64,000 bases of DNA from Clostridia bacterium (GTDB lineage Bacteria > Bacillota > Clostridia > Oscillospirales > SIG627): the NCBI GenBank assembly GCA_017517325.1, contig JAFWZW010000010.1, forward strand, positions 62,001-126,000. The letters run 5' to 3'. Shown piece after piece: positions 57,901 to 64,000 of the stretch (positions are counted from its first letter, which is position 1; each line of letters starts with the position of its first letter). The notes under the pieces are model-generated. The model saw only the letters and a program-made list of their open reading frames with translations. It searched no databases and was not told the DNA's origin. The position numbers and the translations under genes are program-made.

Positions 57901-58881
57901 TCAATAAAGAGAGAGGATCTTGCCGGTCTCAATGAGACCCTCGTCCATAGTCTTGGTCATAGAGAGCGCTTCTTCAATATCCAGATCGATCACCGATTCA
58001 CCGCGCATGGCAACGACCCTGCCGGAGATCCCCGCAGCCAAAAGCTCCGTGGCTTTGGCTCCAAAGAGAGATGCGGCAACGCGATCGCGCACCGTGGGAC
58101 TGCCGCCTCTTTGCTGATGACCCAGAATGGTGGTGGTGGTTTTGACCCCCGTTTTCTGCTGGATCTGCTCAGCCAGCTCAAGAGTTCCGCCCACGCCCTC
58201 GGCATTGATGATGATATAGTGATGCTTTCCCGCGTTGCGGCAGGAAAGAATGGGCTTGATCACGTCTTCATCCACGTCAAAATGCTTCTCAGGCACAATG
58301 CACGCTTCCGCGCCGCCCGCAATGCCGCAATTGATGGCGATGTAGCCTGCATTTCTGCCCATAACCTCCACCACGCTGCAACGCTCGTGGGAGGAGGCGG
58401 TGTCCTTAATACGGTCAATGGCTTCCTTCACCGTGTTCATAGCGGTGTCGTAGCCGATGGTGTAATCACTGCAACCGATATCGTTGTCAATGGTAGCGGG
58501 GATCCCGATCACGGGCAGACCCAAACGGTGCAGATCTCTCGCCCCTCTGAAAGAGCCGTCGCCGCCGATGACCACCAGCGCATCCAAGCGGAAAATCTCC
58601 GCCATTCCCTTGGCACGGGCTACGCCCTCGGGGGTGGAAAATTCCTTACTGCGGGCGGTGAGCAAAACCGTACCGCCGCGGTTGATAATATTGGAAACCG
58701 AATGATTGTTCATCTGATTGATCTCGCCGTCCAAAAGGCCCTCGTAGCCACGGCGGATCCCGTAAACCTCAAGACCGTGGTAAAGCCCGGAGCGGACCAC
58801 GGCACGAATGGCGGCATTCATACCCGGGGCATCACCGCCGGAAGTGAGAACACCGATACGTTTGATTTTACTGTCTGCCAT
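57901..58881 (-). CDS. pfkA: 6-phosphofructokinase (ATP)
   Basis: The 326-residue enzyme makes fructose-1,6-bisphosphate. Motifs are LTSGGDAPGMNAAIRA, the ATP site IGGDGSFRGA (Gly, not Asp, so ATP- rather than PPi-dependent), IPATIDNDIGCSDYTIGYDTA with catalytic Asp, VVEVMGRNAGY and LGHQQRGGSPT. AAACGGAGGGTAAACT precedes the ATG. Length and motifs match bacterial PfkA. It has its own promoter with a tandem repeat at the transcript start. Confidence 0.97.
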   Translation of the reverse strand: MADSKIKRIGVLTSGGDAPGMNAAIRAVVRSGLYHGLEVYGIRRGYEGLLDGEINQMNNHSVSNIINRGGTVLLTARSKEFSTPEGVARAKGMAEIFRLDALVVIGGDGSFRGARDLHRLGLPVIGIPATIDNDIGCSDYTIGYDTAMNTVKEAIDRIKDTASSHERCSVVEVMGRNAGYIAINCGIAGGAEACIVPEKHFDVDEDVIKPILSCRNAGKHHYIIINAEGVGGTLELAEQIQQKTGVKTTTTILGHQQRGGSPTVRDRVAASLFGAKATELLAAGISGRVVAMRGESVIDLDIEEALSMTKTMDEGLIETGKILSLY

Positions 58882-58902
58882 AGTTTACCCTCCGTTTAAT
58901 GT

Positions 58903-58936
58903 TTCAATACACGTAATCATTCAATACACGCAATCA
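58903..58936. promoter_or_regulatory. Tandem 17-bp repeat at the pfkA transcript start
   Basis: TTCAATACACGTAATCA (58903-58919) is followed directly by TTCAATACACGCAATCA (58920-58936), with 16 of 17 bases alike. The second copy touches the -10 box, so it could be an operator. Confidence 0.5.
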
Positions 58937-58964
58937 GTATAATAGATTTTCATAGGTTTGGCAA
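58936..58964 (-). promoter_or_regulatory. Promoter of pfkA
   Basis: On the minus strand TTGCCA (58959-58964) and TATACT (58936-58941) have a 17-base spacer. Confidence 0.75.
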
Positions 58965-58982
58965 GAGAAAAAACGTGTTAAA

Positions 58983-59408
58983 TCACATTTTTTTGTTCAA
59001 AAACAGGATTTCTCTCAGCCAGCTTTCAAACCAAGCCTCGTCGGGCGTTTCGCTATTTTCCAGAAAGAAGGATGCATTCGCCCGTCCGCCGGGCATGGTC
59101 ATTACGATCTGCGCCGCTTTCTCCTGCCGGCGCATTTCCAGTCCGATTCCACTCATACGGCACAGTGCGATCACCGAAAACAGAGGCGCAAGCCCCATAG
59201 CCGCGGAAAAGCAGGAAAAGTCCCCGTCAGCCTGAAACAAGCTTGCCATAGCGGAAAAGATGTTTTCCTCATCGGAAAAAGCGAAAGAAAGGCGAAGCAC
59301 CTTACCTTCAAGCTCTGCCGAAACGAACGGGGTAAAAACCTCATCCGTCAAAAGAGCAGGCACCGGATACCGTTCAAGATCCGGCTGTGTTTTTTCCATC
59401 ACTTTCAC
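58983..59408 (-). CDS. Hypothetical protein
   Basis: The 141-residue soluble protein has no signal peptide or clear motif. It is mixed alpha/beta with a hydrophobic middle (SAAMGLAPLFSVIALCRMSG, about 67-86) and a C-terminal helix (AWFESWLREILFLNKK). AAGGAGGGAGAG precedes a GTG at 59408; an ATG three codons later is an alternative. It lies between pfkA and lon, facing away from lon. Not recognised. Confidence 0.6.
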   Translation of the reverse strand: MKVMEKTQPDLERYPVPALLTDEVFTPFVSAELEGKVLRLSFAFSDEENIFSAMASLFQADGDFSCFSAAMGLAPLFSVIALCRMSGIGLEMRRQEKAAQIVMTMPGGRANASFFLENSETPDEAWFESWLREILFLNKKM

Positions 59409-59607
59409 CTCTCCCTCCTTTTTTCCCCTTATTCTATCACATTCCGCAGAGTTTTTGGGGAAAAAGATTTTTCATTAAATTTTCGAAAAAGATTTCCTTT
59501 TTGGAAAAAGTGTGTTATATTGTAAAGATGATGGGGTTTTGTACCCTCTTATGCTCCGACCGTAAAAAACGGAGTGAATACCGAACGGAAAGGAATTCCA
59601 ACGCACT

Positions 59608-61947
59608 ATGTCTCATTACACCGAAACCATTGATCTCGTGACTCTGCCCGTCATTGCCCTGCGGGGTCTCGTGGTCTTTCCCGGAATTGATACCAGCTTT
59701 GAGGTTGCCCGTCGGCAGACCGTCCGCGCCACGGAAATGGCTTTAAAGGAAGACGGGCTGGTCTTTCTGGTTACCCAAAAGGATGCGCAGGAGGAAACCC
59801 CCGAGCCCTCCGCCCTTTACAAGGTGGGTGTCATCTCACGCATCAAGCAGTCCATCAAACTGCCCGATAAAAGTTACCGCATTATTACCGAGGGGATCTG
59901 CCGCGGCGAGACCCAAAACGTATTCCGCCGCACGGACGGTGCTCTCACCGCCGACATCATAAAAAAAGAGATCTCCTCCCCTCAGGGCATCTACGCCGAT
60001 GCCTACCGCAGATCCATTCTTCACAGCGTAGAGGAGCTCTCCGTCTACCTCTCCAAGCTCTCCCCCGACGTGACCGCAGGTCTCCAGAGCATTGAAGACC
60101 CCGCCTTTCTTGCGGATTTCGTAGGTGCCAATCTCCTACGCCGCACGGAGGATAAGATGGAGGTACTTTCGGAGTTCGACCCCGAAAAGCGCGCCATCTG
60201 CGTAATGGATCTTCTCTCCAGAGAATGTGAAGTGGCGAAAATGGAGGAAAAGATCTCCCGTAAGGTGCACCACCATCTGGAGGAACAGCAAAGGGAGAAT
60301 CTGCTTCGGGAACAGCTCCGTGCCATTCAGACCGAGCTTTCCGGCTCCGAGGGTGCCTTCGGCGACGCGGACGACGAGGACGTGATGGGCCGCATTCAAA
60401 GCGCCTCTCTTCCCGAGGATATTCGGGAAAAGCTTCTGGCTCAGGGCAAAAAGCTCCGCCAGATGCCCTTCGGCTCCGCCGAATCCGCGCTGATCCGCAA
60501 TTACATCGAAACCTGCCTTGAGATCCCGTGGCTCACCACCACCGAGGATACCGTTGACGTAAAAAAAGCCCGCACCGTTCTGGATCGGGATCACGACGGG
60601 TTGGAAAAGGTCAAGGAAAGGATCCTGGAGATTCTCTCCGCAGGGGTACTGCGGGGCAAGGTACAAGGGCAGATTTTGTGTCTGGTCGGTGCCCCCGGTG
60701 TGGGTAAGACCAGCATTGCCTCCTCCATTGCCTGCGCCCTGAACCGCAAATACGTTCGGGTATCCTTGGGCGGCGTCCGCGACGAGGCCGATATCCGCGG
60801 CCACAGAAAGACCTACATCGGCGCTATGCCCGGTAGGATCATCACCGCCCTGACTCAGGCAGGCGCTATGAATCCTCTGATCTGTCTGGATGAGATCGAC
60901 AAGCTCACCCGTGATTCCCACGGGGATCCCTCCTCCGCCCTTCTGGAGGTGCTGGACTCCGCACAGAACCACGCTTTCCGCGATCACTTCGTGGAGCTGC
61001 CCGTGGATCTTTCCGCCTGTATGTTCCTTGCCACCGCCAACGATACCTCCACCATCCCCCCCGCACTTCTTGACCGTATGGAGGTCATTCATCTGAAGGG
61101 CTATACCGAAAGTGAAAAATGCGCCATTGCCAAGCATCACCTGATCCCCAAACAGGAAAAGGAGCACGGCATCAAAAAAGGTCAACTTCGCATCAGCCAA
61201 GGCGCACTGCGCGCCATCATCCGTTCTTACACCCGTGAGCAGGGGGTGAGAAAGCTGGAGCGGGAAATTGCGCGGATTTGCAGAAAGACCGCCAAATTCA
61301 TTTTGGAAGGAAGCGAGAGCGTTTCCGTTACCGAAAAGAACCTGAAGGAGTTCTTGGGCAAAGAAAAGATCCTGCCTGAAACCAAAAATCTCCCCGATCG
61401 CGTGGGCGTGGTCAACGGCCTTGCTTGGACTATGAGCGGCGGCGAGATGCTGGAGGTAGAGGCACTCTGCCTCCCCGGCTCGGGCAAACTGGAGCTCACC
61501 GGCTCCTTGGGTGATGTAATGAAGGAATCCGCCAAGGCGGCCATTTCTCTCATTCGCTCCAAGAGCGAAGCCCTCTCCCTGAAGGACCCCGAATTTTATA
61601 AAAACGCCGACCTTCACATTCACTTTCCCGAGGGTGCCATCCCCAAGGACGGGCCCAGCGCAGGCGTCACCGTGGTCACCTGCCTTGCCTCTCTCCTTTC
61701 CGATATCCCCGTGCGGGGCGACGTTGCCATGACCGGCGAGATCACCCTTCACGGCAAGGTTCTTGCCATCGGCGGGCTTCGCGAAAAAGCAGGTGCCGCC
61801 CTGCGAGCAGGGATCCGCACCGTATGTATCCCCGCAGATAACAAAAAAGATCTGGAGGAAGTGGACCCCAAGGCGTTGGAGACCATTGAATTTATCCCCT
61901 GCCGCACGGTGGACGACGTTTTGAAGGTGGCTTTGAGACAGTCATGA
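59608..61947 (+). CDS. lon: ATP-dependent protease Lon
   Basis: The 779-residue AAA+ protease degrades damaged and regulatory proteins in the cytoplasm. An N-terminal substrate domain (1-195, [14 protein letters not shown]) is followed by a coiled coil, the AAA+ module with Walker [10 protein letters not shown] (about 361), Walker B ICLDEIDK and sensor residues, and the protease domain with catalytic Ser in KDGPSAGVT (about 684) and Lys in [12 protein letters not shown] (about 727). The ribosome site AAAGGA is 13 bases from the ATG, which is distant. Its end overlaps ysxC by ATGA, the usual lon-ysxC pairing in Firmicutes. Confidence 0.98.
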   Translation: MSHYTETIDLVTLPVIALRGLVVFPGIDTSFEVARRQTVRATEMALKEDGLVFLVTQKDAQEETPEPSALYKVGVISRIKQSIKLPDKSYRIITEGICRGETQNVFRRTDGALTADIIKKEISSPQGIYADAYRRSILHSVEELSVYLSKLSPDVTAGLQSIEDPAFLADFVGANLLRRTEDKMEVLSEFDPEKRAICVMDLLSRECEVAKMEEKISRKVHHHLEEQQRENLLREQLRAIQTELSGSEGAFGDADDEDVMGRIQSASLPEDIREKLLAQGKKLRQMPFGSAESALIRNYIETCLEIPWLTTTEDTVDVKKARTVLDRDHDGLEKVKERILEILSAGVLRGKVQGQILCLVGAPGVGKTSIASSIACALNRKYVRVSLGGVRDEADIRGHRKTYIGAMPGRIITALTQAGAMNPLICLDEIDKLTRDSHGDPSSALLEVLDSAQNHAFRDHFVELPVDLSACMFLATANDTSTIPPALLDRMEVIHLKGYTESEKCAIAKHHLIPKQEKEHGIKKGQLRISQGALRAIIRSYTREQGVRKLEREIARICRKTAKFILEGSESVSVTEKNLKEFLGKEKILPETKNLPDRVGVVNGLAWTMSGGEMLEVEALCLPGSGKLELTGSLGDVMKESAKAAISLIRSKSEALSLKDPEFYKNADLHIHFPEGAIPKDGPSAGVTVVTCLASLLSDIPVRGDVAMTGEITLHGKVLAIGGLREKAGAALRAGIRTVCIPADNKKDLEEVDPKALETIEFIPCRTVDDVLKVALRQS

Positions 61948-62537
61948 ATAAAAACAATATCAACTTAAAAATTTCCGCAGGCAGGCGGGATCAGCTCCTG
62001 CGTGACGGCCGTTGTCAGATTGCCTTTTCCGGCAGAAGTAACGTAGGGAAAAGCTCCGCTCTCAACCGCCTGATGGGAAGAAAGAAGCTGGCGCGGGTCT
62101 CCTCCTCTCCGGGAAAGACCATTACCGTCAATTTCTTCGATCTGGACGGCGCCTGCTATCTGGTGGATCTTCCCGGCTACGGCTTTGCCCGTCGGAGCGA
62201 GGCAGAAAAAAGGATCTGGAGCCAACTGACCGATTCCTATTTTCAGGATCACCGGGATCTGGCACTGGTCCTTCAGCTGGTGGATCTGAAAACGGGCCCC
62301 AGCCGTGACGACGAAATGATGATCTCCTTTTTGCAGGAGGTGGGTATCCCCTTCGTCATCGTTGCCACAAAGCTTGACAAGCTGAATAAAACCAATCAGG
62401 CGAAGAATTTAAAGGAGCTGGAGGAGCAAATGTTCCCCGTTCCCGTCTATCCCTTTTCCTCTCAAACGGGGGATGGGGTGGAAAGCGTCTGGAGCCTGAT
62501 CGAAAAGACCGTTTCGGTCTGGAACGAACAAAAATAG
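61944..62537 (+). CDS. ysxC: Ribosome-biogenesis GTPase YsxC/EngB
   Basis: The 197-residue GTPase is needed for 50S subunit assembly. G1 is GRSNVGKSSALN, G2 lies near SPGKTITVNFF, G3 is DLPGYGFAR, G4 is TKLDKLNK and G5 is PFSSQTGDGVE. It overlaps lon by 4 bases, so it is translationally coupled. Confidence 0.97.
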   Translation: MNKNNINLKISAGRRDQLLRDGRCQIAFSGRSNVGKSSALNRLMGRKKLARVSSSPGKTITVNFFDLDGACYLVDLPGYGFARRSEAEKRIWSQLTDSYFQDHRDLALVLQLVDLKTGPSRDDEMMISFLQEVGIPFVIVATKLDKLNKTNQAKNLKELEEQMFPVPVYPFSSQTGDGVESVWSLIEKTVSVWNEQK

Positions 62538-62600
62538 ATCCCGTATGCTTTTTCTCTTTCGGGCCATACTATAGGGAGAAAACGCTGATCGGGGGTATTT

Positions 62601-63059
62601 ATGAGGATCGCCATCCACGAGCCCTTTCCCATTTTGGAGGGACTTTTGAAGCACCTGCTTTCTCAAAGCAAAACTGCCGCCCCCACCTTCGTGGAAGCGG
62701 CAAAATACGGAGAAGACTACGACCTCTTCCTCTCGGACCGAAGCTGGCTTCCCGGGGATGAGGAGGTGCGAGCCCGTCTGTATCTGGTACCGGAAGAGGC
62801 CCTTTCCCCTTGTCGGGAGGTCTCGGGCACCGTGCTCATCGGCGGTATGAACGGAGCCGACGCCGTGACCCTTTCCAGCATTGGGGAGGAAAGGGCTCTG
62901 CTCTGCCTTCAGCAGGAGATCCTTATTTGCGGCAAATGGGTCTCCCCCTTTGAAAAGCCCATTGTCTTCAACCGCCGCTACAACCTTTATAAAAACCTTG
63001 CGGCAGGCTTTGCCTGCACCCTTGCAGAGATCTTACGGGGAGAGGAGGGGTCGCTATGA
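62601..63059 (+). CDS. Hypothetical protein upstream of the helicase
   Basis: The 152-residue soluble protein starts MRIAIHEPFPILEGLLKHLL and ends ILRGEEGSL. The mid-part has AVTLSSIGEERALLCLQQEILICGKWVSP and then FNRRYNLYKNLAAGFACTLAEIL. The Rossmann-like first part resembles a dipicolinate-synthase-B-like or shikimate-type opening only vaguely; no family is claimed. GGGGG lies ahead of the ATG. It overlaps the helicase gene by ATGA, so the two are coupled, suggesting a linked role. Confidence 0.65.
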   Translation: MRIAIHEPFPILEGLLKHLLSQSKTAAPTFVEAAKYGEDYDLFLSDRSWLPGDEEVRARLYLVPEEALSPCREVSGTVLIGGMNGADAVTLSSIGEERALLCLQQEILICGKWVSPFEKPIVFNRRYNLYKNLAAGFACTLAEILRGEEGSL

Positions 63060-64000
63060 CCGTTTTCTTGGAGCTTGACGAAGCACTGGATATGATCGCA
63101 CCGTGGACGGACGGGGAAAAATCTCCCCCAAAACGCCCCGATGCCGCCGCGCGCACCCTGTTTTTCGGGGAAGAAGCGGGAAGATTCCGCGATACCCGCC
63201 TGACCCTGATCCTGCGAAGCGGTGAAGAAGAAGTACATATCAGCGGCAACGCCCACGGCGTTCACCCCGGAAGTGATCTTTGTCCCTATACGGTAGAGGA
63301 AGAGCTCCTGGTGGACCGTATGTGCGATTTTCCCCGCTACCGTGAACGGTGCCTTTTGCGGGCACAGTTTCTCACCCTGGCGCTGATCAACACCAAGGGC
63401 TTGGAGCGTGCCAAGATCCGCCTTTGCGTATTTGGTGAAGGCCGTATGGAAATGGAGGAACAGCTTTGGGAGAAGGAAGCTCTCTCTCACAGCCTTTCCC
63501 CTCACATCCGCGCCCTTTTGCCCATCACCTGCCTCTGGGAAAAGCCCGAAATTAAGATCACCTTTCCATACCGTTCCCTGCGGGAGGGTCAAAAGGAGCT
63601 GATCCACGCCGCGTGGGATGCCATCACCTCCTCCACCCGCCTTTACGCCTGCGCCCCCACGGGCATCGGAAAAACCCTGGCGGTGCTGTATCCCGCCTTG
63701 CGCGCCCTATCTCAGGGCAAGTGCCGACGGGTGTTTTACGCCTCCCCAAAAAACACGCTGAAGATGCAAGCGGCGGCGGCTGTAGAAAGTCTGCAAGAGG
63801 TCCGCGGTCTGCGCACTCTGGTTATGGGCGCAAGAGGTTCCCTCTGCCCCGAAAAGGAGGAGGAATGCCGCAGGGAGGAATGTCCCTATTTTCAGAATTT
63901 TTCCGCAAAGCTCCCCGAGGCTCTGCGCTATCTCACCGGTTTTTCCTGCATCACCCCCAAGGAATTGGAAGCGGCGGCACGAAGCTTTCATCTCTGCCCC
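63056..64000 (+). CDS. DinG/Rad3-like ATP-dependent DNA helicase, partial
   Basis: The frame runs open for 315 codons to the window edge. Residues 1-165 look like an alpha/beta nuclease-like or regulatory domain (LTLILRSGEEEVHISGNAHGV). A superfamily 2 helicase core then begins with FPYRSLREGQKELIHAAWD and Walker A APTGIGKTLAVLYPAL (about 200-215). The segment YASPKNTLKMQAAAAVESL corresponds to motif Ia. The cysteine cluster at about 263-280 (SLCPEKEEECRREECPY) fits the iron-sulfur site of the XPD/DinG branch. AGAGGAGGGG precedes the ATG. Repair or R-loop removal is the known family role. Confidence 0.82.
   Translation, partial: MTVFLELDEALDMIAPWTDGEKSPPKRPDAAARTLFFGEEAGRFRDTRLTLILRSGEEEVHISGNAHGVHPGSDLCPYTVEEELLVDRMCDFPRYRERCLLRAQFLTLALINTKGLERAKIRLCVFGEGRMEMEEQLWEKEALSHSLSPHIRALLPITCLWEKPEIKITFPYRSLREGQKELIHAAWDAITSSTRLYACAPTGIGKTLAVLYPALRALSQGKCRRVFYASPKNTLKMQAAAAVESLQEVRGLRTLVMGARGSLCPEKEEECRREECPYFQNFSAKLPEALRYLTGFSCITPKELEAAARSFHLCP

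Noticed and set aside
60136..61752. A 538-codon minus-strand frame within lon.
   Set aside because: Antisense to Lon, which has all catalytic motifs in frame.

Overview
The window looks like a chromosomal segment of an anaerobic Clostridia-type Firmicute, probably a gut bacterium. The evidence is strong AGGAGG ribosome sites, sigma-A promoters with TTGACA/TATAAT-like boxes and 16-18 bp spacers, a T-box leader, a tandem glycine riboswitch, a CIRCE operator, a CsoR copper operator, GTP-type PEP carboxykinase, Lon, GroESL and a YveK/CpsD/CpsB-type module. The species cannot be named from the sequence. Both ends cut genes: a secreted solute-binding protein at the left and a DinG/Rad3-like helicase at the right.

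Layout. 1-4.2 kb: solute-binding protein, mnmA and rnhA. 4.25-10.1 kb: six-gene phage head module (portal, scaffold-like, coat, connector-like, hub-like, coiled coil) with no terminase, integrase, tail-fibre or lysis gene, facing a divergent LysR regulator. 11.2-19.2 kb: one tight seven-gene operon for envelope protein handling (two M16 peptidase homologues, lgt, folD, three paralogous trigger-factor/FKBP-like exported proteins). 19.5-21.3 kb: pckG. 21.3-24.2 kb: csoR-copA, with a CopZ-like domain fused to the CopA C-terminus behind its own internal ribosome site. 24.2-30.1 kb: acetyltransferases, ylmH, a shortened MocR-like regulator, uxaC, an esterase and a flavin reductase-rubredoxin fusion.

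30.1-30.9 kb: tRNA-Thr(CGT), an inverted-repeat element and an AT-rich zinc-ribbon membrane protein that looks acquired. 30.9-38 kb: acyltransferase-like protein, DMT permease, tpiA-pgk and a glycine-riboswitch-controlled amino-acid symporter. 38-40.3 kb: a PII-like protein paired with a duplicated DUF1538 membrane protein. 40.4-43.4 kb: T-box-controlled thrS lacking the TGS domain, and uppP. 43.4-46.4 kb: intracellular GH20 hexosaminidase and an SLC13/ArsB-like permease.

46.5-46.8 kb: two 102-bp hairpin elements sharing a core. 46.8-52.8 kb: CIRCE-controlled groESL, a TtcA-like enzyme, a YfhO-family protein and a small membrane protein. 52.8-57.7 kb: rlmA, a gamma-carbonic-anhydrase-like protein, the polysaccharide kinase/phosphatase/chain-length trio and an APH-family sugar kinase. 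57.9-64 kb: pfkA, a hypothetical gene, and lon-ysxC followed by a hypothetical protein and the helicase.

Functionally this is core metabolism (glycolysis and gluconeogenesis, amino-sugar and uronate use), RNA modification, protein quality control and envelope building. The phage head module, the 30.2 kb element and the twin 46.6 kb hairpins are the accessory-looking parts. All function calls come from reading the translated sequences; no database search was possible.
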